Shown here: positions 55,895-64,000 of the stretch, one piece after another
Numbering within the stretch: position 1 is the first letter of the stretch
Layout: every line of letters begins with the position of its first letter
Source: Mesorhabditis belari
Taxonomy: Eukaryota > Nematoda > Chromadorea > Rhabditida > Rhabditidae
Assembly: GCA_958450365.1 (NCBI GenBank)
Contig: CAUEEP010000735.1
Coordinates: forward strand, 3,376,001-3,440,000
Direction: 5' to 3'
Length of the DNA stretch: 64,000 nucleotides
Position numbers and translations under genes: made by a program
The notes under the pieces: model-generated
The model's database searches: none
Told to the model about the DNA's origin: nothing
The model's input: only the letters and a program-made list of their open reading frames with translations

Positions 55895-58800
55895 TTAAGC
55901 CTGAACCTGAGCCTAAGCCTAAGCCTGAGCCTGAATCTGAACCTAAGCCTGAACCTAAGCCTGAGCCTGAGACTGAACCTAGCCCTGAGCCTGAGCCTGA
56001 ACCTAATCCTGAGCCTGAGCCTGAGCCTGAGCTCCTATGGGGGGGCGGATGAGCATCGCCCAGCGGGTGTGCCTTAGCTCCGGGAAATGGCTGAGATCCA
56101 GAAAATGGGGGTTCAGCCCAAACCCAAATAGACTTAGTGCTAGGCGCTAGTCACTAGCCTACGCACTAAGTCCAAGCCTGAGCCTGAGCCTGAGCCCAAG
56201 CCTGTGCCTGAGCCTAAGCCTGAGCCCAAGCCTGTGCCTGAGCCTAAGCCTGAGCCCAAGCCTGTGCCTGAGCCTAAGCCTCAGCCTAAGCCTAAGCCTG
56301 AGCCTGAGCCTAAGCCTCAGCCTAAGCCTGAGCCCAAGCCTGTGCCTGAGCCTAAGCCTGAGCCCAAGCCTGTGCCTGAGCCTAAGCCTCAGCCTAATCC
56401 TAATCCTTAAAACTAGTACTGAATATCGTCACTGAAATCTTAATACCTGATCTTTAGCTTTAAAGCAAGCTACAACACCGTAATCATCAAATTTCAGACA
56501 ACTTTCTGCTCGGATACTGCTCAACAAAGCGCACAAAGTGCTCTCGTCTATCCAAGCGATCCAACGCTCACAGCAGCTACGGTAAGTGAGAATTGAGAGG
56601 CGTTAGAAAAGAGATTTGTAATAAATAAGTATCTAAGAAGAAACTCGACAAAAGAAAGCTGTTTCTGATGTATTTTTGATTTAAAAAAAGGCTAAAACAA
56701 AGTAAATGACGGAAAAAAAAAGCTGAAATCGACCAAAAACAAGGATTTTTTTTTGGGTTTTTTGGGAAATAGAGGGATTAAAATCAAAATTTGGTGCACA
56801 AAAGTTGTGTTTTATTGCCTAAATATTTCGTTTCTCGTCTCGGTTACTTGGCTGAAACGATGGCTGAAATTTCACGTGGTGTTTCACTGGAACTTGAGCA
56901 TCATTTTTGTATTTAGATTTGAGATTTTTGTGAATAATTGATTTAGATTCATAAGCGATAAGTAGATTTCTTTTTTCAGAATAATTAGAGAAGTTATTCT
57001 AAGATAGAATAAGAACTAGAATAAATAGAATAAATAGAATAACTAGAGTAACTAGAGAAGTTATTCTAGTTAGTCTACTTATTCTAGTTATTCTAGTTAC
57101 TCTAGTTACTCTAGTTACTCTAGTTAGTCTAGTTGTTCTAGTTATTCTAGTTATTTTAGTTATTATTCTAGTTAAAGAAGCAAACGTTTACTGTTAGCAT
57201 GGCTAGAGAACTGATCTAACTGACCTAACACATCTAATCTTATTCTCAGCTTCCTAGAATCTATTGGTTGACTAAAAAACTAGTTTAGATTTAAATGAAT
57301 GACTTTGATTGGCTTTGACTTATAAGTTTCAAAAGCCTAAAGCCTATAATACTTATTAAACTACAATTTCTCCAACTTGAGCTAATCGAACTGAATTTGT
57401 GCTTAAAAGTTATTGTGACTTCCAGAACTTGATTTGCTGACAAGATTAAGATACTCCGTTAATTAGGAACCAGGGATTACGGTAGCCAGAGATTGCGGTA
57501 CCTTTGCTGCGAACCCTGGACTTGAGCTAATCAAGCTGGTTTTGTACTTAAAAGCTGCTGTGACTTCCAGAACTCGATTTACTGACAAGATTAAGATACT
57601 CCGTTAATTAGGAACCAGGGATTACGGTAGCCAGAGTACCTTTGCTGCGAACCCTGGACTTGAGCTAATCAAGCTGATTTTGTACTTAAAAGTTATTGTG
57701 ACTTCCAGAAATTGATTTGCTGACAAGATTAAGATACTCCGTTAATTAGGAACCAGGGATTACGGTAGCCAGAGATTACGGTACCTTAGCTGCCAACCCT
57801 GAACGACCGAATCGAGCTGATTTTGTGCTTAAAAGCTGTTGTGACTTCCAGAACTCGATTTACTGTCAAGTTTAAGATACTCCGTTAATCAGGAACCGGG
57901 ATTACTATAGCTAGAGATTACGGTACATTAGCTGCCAACCCTGAACTTAAGCTAATCAAGCTGAATTTGTGTTCAATAGCTGCTGTGCCTTCCAGAATGA
58001 AGTTTCATTCCAAAATTAAGCCTATCTTGCCAGTTTTAGGATAACTTCTCCAACTCACAGTATTCCTATGCAATTTCAGACCCAGCATCCAGCCTCGGGC
58101 CCTTCTGTCTACCAATCGCTGGCCCTCGCCTCGACTCCATCCTCGAGCACTCGATCGAATGAATCCCTTGCCTACTCCTCCCATTCCACTCACCACCCCC
58201 TTCCCACTCCACCCGAGCCCCTCCTTTTCTTTCCCTCTCAATTGTGCTCAACGCAATCTTCAATTCAATCGTTCGAATGCAATCTTGCCGGTCCGCATTT
58301 TCTCTCGGACAAGATGGGTCTTCTACCATCACATCTTCCGAATTCCTATTTGACCCAATGTGCTCCTTGTACTTCTCTACAGTCTTGTTTTCCAAGCGGA
58401 ACACTAGAGCAATTAAATCCATTGAATGAAGCCTATTCTAATCAATTCCCTGTCTCAATTCCAGTTCCAAGTATTTACGAGTCTTGTTCACCGACTTCTT
58501 CTGATTCTTCAGCTGTACAATCGGATTCAAGTGCTGTCAAAGCTGTGAGAGCAAGGAAGAGAACAATTGGTGAGGATTTGGATAGGGTTACTGTAGCCAG
58601 TTACTGTAGCCAGTTACTCTAGCCAGTTACTCTAGCCAGTTACTCTAGCTAGTTACTCTAGCCAGTTACTCTAGCCGATTACTGTAGCCAGTTACTCTAG
58701 CCAGTTACTCTAGCCAGTTACTCTAGCCAGTTACTCTAGCCGATTACTCTAGCCGATTACTGTAGCCAGTTACTCTAGCCGGTTACTCTAGCCAGTTACT

Positions 58801-61058
58801 CTAGCCAGTTACTCTAGCTAGTTACTCTAGCCAGTTACTCTAGCCGATTACTGTAGCCAGTTACTCTAGCCGGTTACTCTAGCCAGTTACTCTAGCCAGT
58901 TACTCTAGCCAGTTACTCTAGCCTATTACTCTAGCCGTTTACTCTAGCCGGTTACTCTAGCCAGTTACTCTAGCCGGTTACTCTAGCCAGTTACTCTAGC
59001 CGGTTACTCTAGCCAGTTACTCTAGCCAGTTACTCTAGCCAGTTACTCTAGCCTATTACTCTAGCCGATTACTGTAGCCAGTTACTCTAGCCAGTTACTC
59101 TAGCCTATTACTCTAGCCGTTTACTCTAGCCGGTTACTCTAGCCAGTTACTCTAGCCGGTTACTCTAGCCAGTTACTCTAGCCGGTTACTCTAGCCAGTT
59201 ACTCTAGCCAGTTACTCTAGCCTATTACTCTAGCCGTTTACTCTAGCCAGTTACTGTAGAATTGTCCTAGTAAGCTTTAGACTAGATTACTGTAGCTCAA
59301 AAGACCAAAAATAGTCCCCAAATTCGTCAGAATCAATAAAGTTTCATCGAAAATGACTTGCAAACAGTTTTCTATAAATTCCAATTGTTTTATAACGAGA
59401 CTAGGCTATGAATTAAACTCTATAAGCATTAGATTGACAAATACTACTGTATTTAGATTGGGTTAAGCCTCTAGCAAACTATTAAAGCCATCTTTAAAGC
59501 CAAAGACTCAGGTCGAAATCAACTTGGACGTGCTTTCTCTCCCGGGATCCCATTGAGTCTCTCTGAGCGGCAATTCATCGTCCGTTTATATCAAGAGGGC
59601 TGGCGAATATGCGACATTTCGAGAAGATTGGCTGTTACGCATTCTTGTGTCTCGAAAATCTTGCAAAGGTTTGTGCTAATCGATTTTCAATCTTTTAGGG
59701 TTTAAAACTACCGCAAAGCTACTATAATTTGGCCAAAAAAAAAGGCATTTATTAACACGAATAATATGGTACAAACAATAGACAAGCAAGCGCTAAATGT
59801 AGATAAAAAAAACCTATCTAATACAAATTGACGGCCTTATATACGCATTGACGGTCTTATGTACGCATTGGACGCCTTATACACGCATGGTTGCCTTATA
59901 CTCCAATTAGCCGTCTTATATACGAGTTGCCCGCCTTAGAGACCAATTGGTCGCCTTATAAACGAATTGGCCGCCTTATATACGACCTGGCCGTCTTATA
60001 TACGAATTGGCCGCCTTATATATGAATTGGCCGCCTTATAAATGAATTGGCCGTCTTATATACGAGTTGGCCGTCTTATAAACGAATTGGCCGTCTTATA
60101 TACGACCTGGCCGTCTTATATACGAATTAGCGGTCTTATAGGCGAATTGGTCGCCTTATATACGAATGAGCCGTCTTATATACGAATCGGTCGCCTTAGA
60201 AACGAATTGGCGGTCTTATATACGAATAGGCAGTCTTATATACGAATTGGTTGCCTTATATACGAATTGACCGCCTTAGAGACGATTTGGCCGCCTTATA
60301 TACGAATTGACCGCCTTATATACGAATTGACCGCCTTATATACGAATTGACCGCCTTATATACGAATTGACCGCCTTATATACGAATTGACCGCCTTATA
60401 TACGAATTGGCCGCCTTATATACGAATTGACCGCCTTATATACGAGTTTTTTGAAAGATATTCAGGAGTTTGACTGATTCGCTGGCGAATTCCCCTTCAA
60501 ATGTAAAGATATTCAATTTACTCGAGGTTTAAAGAAGATTACTCGCGGCTACTCGACCAAAAACGTCGGTTAATCGAGTAAAAATGACTTAGGAAGAGAC
60601 TCAATTGATGGACATTGACATTTTCACCGATTCACAACACATTTTTCCCTCCAACAACTTTTAGCAGACTTGTCAGCTTTCGGGAAACCATTTTTCGGTT
60701 CATTTGCCATTGGCAATCTACGAATTTTGCTCTTATTTTGAACGGGTTTTTTTTGAAAAACGTTGAATTTGCTAAAAATCGATCTTTTAGATATCGAAAA
60801 ACGGGAAGTGTAAAGCCAAAAGATGCAAAAGAAGGAAGACCAGAGGGACCATTAGTCACAGCGATTCGCGACTATTATAAAAGGTTCATTTGTTTAAAAG
60901 CTAGTAAAGTGCTTCGTTCTTTAGCTTGAGCTCATCCCTTTCTTTAGCTTTCCCTTTTCCAGATTGGGAATCTACAGCCAGACAGAGATCCGAGCGCAAT
61001 TGCTGCGCGACGGACTTTGCACGAGGGACACACTCCCGTCGAGATCCTCCATCAATCA
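54006..61058 (+). CDS. Pax-type transcription factor (paired domain), 3' end not found
   Basis: Exons 54006-54086, 56498-56581, 58080-58569, 59512-59668, 60791-60883, 60963-61058, with phases joining throughout; about 333 codons so far. The first ~217 residues are Ser/Pro/Thr/Gln-rich, with no domain seen. The paired domain then starts at the exon 3/4 junction: [63 protein letters not shown], and the C-terminal subdomain [37 protein letters not shown]. Pax proteins bind DNA in development. This copy departs from typical Pax sequences at GGVFVNGRPLP and in the linker, so the subfamily is open. The start is ATG-GCA-ATG; a TTTTCAG at about 53973 could be a trans-splice acceptor. The exon finishing the domain, and any homeobox, were not found. 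Confidence 0.9.
54090..54335 (+). repeat. Interstitial telomere-like hexamers (TTAGGC/TCAGGC)n
   Basis: About 40 hexamers of GGCTTA with variants GGCTCA, GGCCTA and GGCTTT. TTAGGC is the nematode telomere unit. The tract begins about 10 bp after the Pax exon 1 donor. Confidence 0.88.
54481..54550 (+). pseudogene. tRNA-like sequence related to tRNA-Ala (anticodon position TAC)
   Basis: CTATAGCTCAGTGGTAGAGT, GCTCGCTTTACATGCCAG and CAGGGTTCAATCCCCC parallel tRNA-Ala at 28889, but with TAC at the anticodon, mismatched anticodon and acceptor stems, and G at the discriminator. Likely a decayed tRNA-Ala, in Pax intron 1. Confidence 0.55.
54770..55092 (+). repeat. 17-bp minisatellite CAAGCTCTCCAGCGAGC
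   Basis: About 19 virtually identical units. Since 17 is not a multiple of 3 and the unit lacks stops on the minus strand, all three minus frames are open with the same peptide repeat ([17 protein letters not shown]). These are artefacts, not genes. Flanked by CCTGTAGGACAAGCTACAGC repeats. Confidence 0.95.
55826..56408 (+). repeat. Interstitial telomere-like hexamers, opposite orientation (GCCTGA/GCCTAA)n
   Basis: Two tracts (55826-56035 and 56172-56408) of GCCTGA/GCCTAA/GCCCAA hexamers, the complement of those at 54090. A GC-rich 130-bp spacer (GGGGGGCGGATGAGCATCGC) splits them. Pro/Glu/Lys-rich frames across are artefacts. Confidence 0.88.
57000..57180 (+). repeat. 9-bp minisatellite GTTACTCTA with inverted start
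   Basis: AGAATAACTAGAGTAACTAG runs into its own complement CTAGTTACTCTAGTTACTC, so the tract can fold back. Confidence 0.8.
57370..58030 (+). repeat. Repeat family F, block 5, in Pax intron 2
   Basis: About five units ending with TGTGCCTTCCAGAATGAAG less than 100 bp before Pax exon 3. Confidence 0.88.
58590..59262 (+). repeat. 13-bp minisatellite GTTACTCTAGCCA
   Basis: About 52 units with C/G/T variants at one position (CCAG/CCGG/CCTA). It starts 20 bp after the Pax exon 3 donor and fills most of the intron. Confidence 0.93.
59822..60448 (+). repeat. 20-bp satellite TATACGAATTGGCCGCCTTA, array 1
   Basis: About 31 units of exactly 20 bp in Pax intron 4. Variants at two or three positions. 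Near-homogeneous at the 3' end (GACCGCCTTATATACGAATT). Confidence 0.95.
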
Positions 61059-61139
61059 GTGAGTACTTTTTTGTTGTTAAAACCAAATCCCAGCCCTACT
61101 TTGAGTTGATTTTTGATCGATTTTAAGTGATTTTAAGCG

Positions 61140-62115
61140 ATTTTAAGCTATTTTTAACTGTTTTAGACAGCAAAAATAGTCAAAAATAACCAAAAATAGC
61201 CAAAAATAGCCAAAAATAGCTAAAAATACCCAAAAATTAGCCAAAAATAGCCAAAAATAGCTTAAAATACCCAAAAATTAGCCAAAAATAGTCTAAAAAG
61301 GCCAAAAATTAGCTAAAATTAGCTAAAATTAGCCAAAATTAACCAAAAATAGTCAAAAATGGCCAAAACTTAGCTAAAATTAGCCAAAAATAACCAAAAA
61401 TGGTCCAAAAATAGCCAAAAATAGCCAAAAATTAGCTAAAATACCCAAAAAAATTAGCCAAAAACTAGGCAAAATTAGCTAAAATTAGCCAAAAATGACC
61501 AAAAATGCCCAAAAATTAGCCAAAAATAGCCAAAAATAGTCAAAGATACCCAAAATTAGTCAAAAATACCCAAAATACCCAAAAATCGACTCAAATCAAC
61601 TTTTTACAACTTTAAAATCCCTAAATTCTCTCTAATTTCCACTAGAAAGCGGAATTTCAAAAGAATTTCAACAGAGATTTCGATGTAATTCTGATTAAAA
61701 TCAACTTTTAGCATTCTCCGCACCAAATTTGACATTTGAAATTCGATTTTAAGCGATTTTGAGTGATTTTAAGTGATTTTGAGTGATTTTAAGTGATTTT
61801 AAGTGATTTTAAGCGATTTTAAGCGATTTTAAGTTATTTTAAGCGATTTTAAGTTATTTTGAGTGATTTTGAGTGATTTTAAGCGATTTTAAGTGATTTT
61901 AAGTGATTTTAAGCGATTTTAAGCGATTTTAAGTGATTTTAAGCGATTTTAAGTTATTTTAAGTGATTTTGAGTGATTTTAAGCGATTTTGAGTGATTTT
62001 GAGTGATTTTAAGCCATTTTTAACTGTTTTAGAGAGCAAAAATAGGCAAAAATTAGCCAAAATTAGCCAAAAATAGTTAGAAATACTCAAAAATTAGCCA
62101 AAAATAGCCAAAAAT
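61140..62115 (+). repeat. 10-bp A- and T-tract arrays (CAAAAATAGC; GATTTTAAGC)
   Basis: 61150-61600 is CAAAAATAGC-type tandem 10-mers. 61730-62035 is GATTTTAAGT/GATTTTAAGC 10-mers. 62036-62110 returns to AAAAATAGCC. A 100-bp segment (ATTTCGATGTAATTCTGATT, AAAATCAACTTTTAGCATTC) is duplicated at about 61677 and 62207. It follows the last visible Pax exon. Confidence 0.93.
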
Positions 62116-62119
62116 CGAC

Positions 62120-62690
62120 TCAAATCAACTCAAATCAACTTTTTACAACTTTAAACTTGTAAATTCTCTCTAAATTTCACTAGAAAGAAGAAATTTGAAC
62201 AGAGATTTCGATGTAATTCTGATTAAAATCAACTTTTAGCATTCTCCGCACCAAATTTGACATTCGAAAGCGTCGCGGAAATCAAGAGAAATAGCCAAAA
62301 AGGATAGAAATTAAGGAAAAATCTCGAAAATCAATGAAATCATCGAATTTTTTTGCAAATTTGCAAATTTTTTGTGAGATTTTACTCAAAATGTGATATT
62401 TTAAAAGCTTTCTTTGTATTTAATAAAGTTTATGAACGTTAAAAATCAATAAAAGAGGTCTCTTCGGCAGAAAAAAAAGCAAAAATGAATGATTTTGAAT
62501 GATTAAAAAGGGCAACAAATGAAAAAACGTCATTTCCTCACATTTTCAATCGTTTTTCAAGCTAAACCATAAAAATTTTGTTCTAAAATCCGTTTCCGAA
62601 TCCGTTCCCAAATCCGTTTCCCTTTTCCTCATCTTGTCTTTATTTTGCCTCTATTTCTATCGTAATCTTGTCTCCAATCCATCCACTTTT
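62120..62690. other. AT-rich stretch after Pax, no exon seen
   Basis: I looked for the end of the paired domain (ILR-type continuation with phase 2 acceptor) and did not find it. CCGTTTCCGAATCCGTTCCC lies at 62590-62620. Confidence 0.5.
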
Positions 62691-63360
62691 TGTCTGATTC
62701 TACGAATTGGTCGCCTTATATACGAATAGGCAGTCTTATATACGAATTGGTCGCCTTATATACGAATAGGCAGTCTTATATACGAATTGGTTGCCTTATA
62801 TACGAATTGACCGCCTTAAAGACGATTTGGTCTCCTTATATACGAATTGACCGCCGTAGAGACGAATTGGTCGCCTTATATACGAATTGACAGCCTTAAA
62901 GACGAATTGGTCTCCTTATATACGAATTGACCGCCTTAGAGACGAATTGGTCGCCTTATATACGAATTGACCGCCTTAGAGACGAATTGGTCGCCTTATA
63001 TACGAATTGGCCGCCTTATATACGAATTGGTCGCCTTATATACGAATTGGTCGCCTTATATACGAATTGACCGCCTTAGAGACGAATTGGTCGCCTTATA
63101 TACGAATTGACCGCCTTAGAGACGAATTGGGCCATAACGAATGGCGCCTTATATACGAATTGGTCGCCTTATATACGAATTGGTCGCCTTATATACGAAT
63201 TGACCGCCTTAGAGACGAATTGGTCTCCTTATATACGAATTGACAGCCTTAAAGACGAATTGGTCGCCTTATAGACAAATTGACCGCCTTAGAGACGAAT
63301 TGGTCGCCTTATAGACAAATTGGCGGTCTTATATACGAGTTGGTATATTAAGCGAATTGG
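62690..63360 (+). repeat. 20-bp satellite TATACGAATTGRTCGCCTTA, array 2
   Basis: About 33 units of the same satellite as 59822-60448, same orientation, 2.2 kb downstream, with a higher-order 40-bp unit (GACCGCCTTAGAGACGAATTGG alternating). Confidence 0.95.
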
Positions 63361-63564
63361 TAGCCTAAAGCGCTATCCATTAAGAGGCTTTTAAAGCATC
63401 CGTTTTGACGCCAATAATGCAACAATTTCTTTTGAACTACGAACATGAGCCGTTGAATCCCACAACGCCTTCTGAAAGAACTCGAAAATTGCTATATTGA
63501 CGGGAAATTCCACAGAACTGGGGAAATAAAGACGATTTACAAAAGGACTCCAGTTTCAAAAAAC

Positions 63565-63950
63565 CACCGTGCTTTTACCGCCACTTCTCATTCGATTAGC
63601 TCAATCTGGAATGCACAAGGCTTAATGGCATTAAAATTGGGTTGATCTGATAGAAACTGGAGGGGTCGGTTACGGTAGCTTTCTGAAATAGGTGTGTTTT
63701 AGAAAACTACCGTAATCTGGCCGCCAGTTTTCATTCGATTAAGCTAATCTGGAATGCACCAGGCTTAATGACATTGAAATTAAGGCGATCGGATAGAAAC
63801 TGGCGGTATCGGTTACAGTAGTTTCTGGATTAGGTGTGTTTTAGAAAACTACTGTAATTTGACCGCCAGTTTCCATTCGATTAGTCCAATCTGGAATGCA
63901 CAAGGCTTAATGGCATTGAAATTGAGGCGATCGGATAGAAACTGGCAGTC
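63565..63950 (-). repeat. Repeat family E, inverted array
   Basis: About three reverse units (TAATCTGGAATGCACMAGGC, GATCGGATAGAAACTGGCGG, AAAACTACCGTAATCTGGCC) of the 42480-43195 family, extending to the window edge. Confidence 0.88.
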
Positions 63951-64000
63951 TTGCTTGACCCATTGTCTTGCTTGACCTAGAAATCTTGTCATTAGAACAA

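Noticed and set aside
54081..56410. Pro/Glu/Lys-rich frames
   Set aside because: Translation of telomere-like hexamers; no splice or family support.
60042..63243. Frames of YIRIG/LIYELxALYTN repeats
   Set aside because: Translation of the 20-bp satellite (60 bp = 20 codons keeps the frame).

Overview
The window looks like nuclear DNA of a nematode. It is AT-rich and intron-rich, with 3' splice sites of the TTTTCAG/TTTTAG type. It has interstitial TTAGGC-type telomere hexamers, many dispersed copies of a motif resembling the 5' end of the nematode SL1 spliced leader, mariner fossils, and genes with nematode-like organisation. I cannot name the species. All gene models were built by hand from splice sites, reading phase and family consensus, with no alignment or RNA evidence.

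Five multi-exon protein genes are supported. (1) A Cys-loop nicotinic acetylcholine receptor-type subunit (+, 287-7622, 13 exons; only the 5' signal-peptide exon is missing). (2) A complete group I p21-activated kinase (-, 10499-20031, 17 coding exons, about 550 aa, with PxxP motifs, CRIB domain and kinase domain). (3) A four-helix membrane protein of MARVEL-like layout (+, 36951-39342, 4 exons). (4) A small heat-shock protein of the HSP20 family (+, 40516-42079, 4 exons), with a duplicated third exon. (5) A Pax-type gene (+, 54006-61058, 6 exons) whose paired domain is split over three exons and which runs on beyond what I can see.

Between and inside these genes almost everything is repeat. 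There are tandem families of about 125-150 bp units, a remarkable number of minisatellites with 10- or 20-bp units, foldback elements, a mariner with a disabled transposase beside a second TIR element, a LINE reverse-transcriptase fossil, one good tRNA-Ala gene and many tRNA-derived sequences.

Layout: 1-7622 receptor gene with repeat-filled introns; 7623-10498 repeats plus a GC-rich island of unknown origin; 10499-20031 PAK; 20032-36900 repeat and minisatellite desert containing transposon fossils and tRNA-Ala; 36951-42079 MARVEL-like and HSP20 genes about 1.2 kb apart; 42080-53990 repeats, tRNA-derived arrays and microsatellites; 54006-61058 Pax gene with minisatellite-expanded introns; 61059-64000 10-/20-bp satellites and repeats.

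No operon is apparent. The genes are functionally unrelated (neuronal or muscle signalling, cytoskeletal kinase, membrane protein, chaperone, developmental transcription factor). The most interesting features lie in the non-coding structure: short motifs shared by otherwise different repeat families, SL1-like motifs, helical-period minisatellites, and repeat insertions next to 3' splice sites that duplicate the exon edge.
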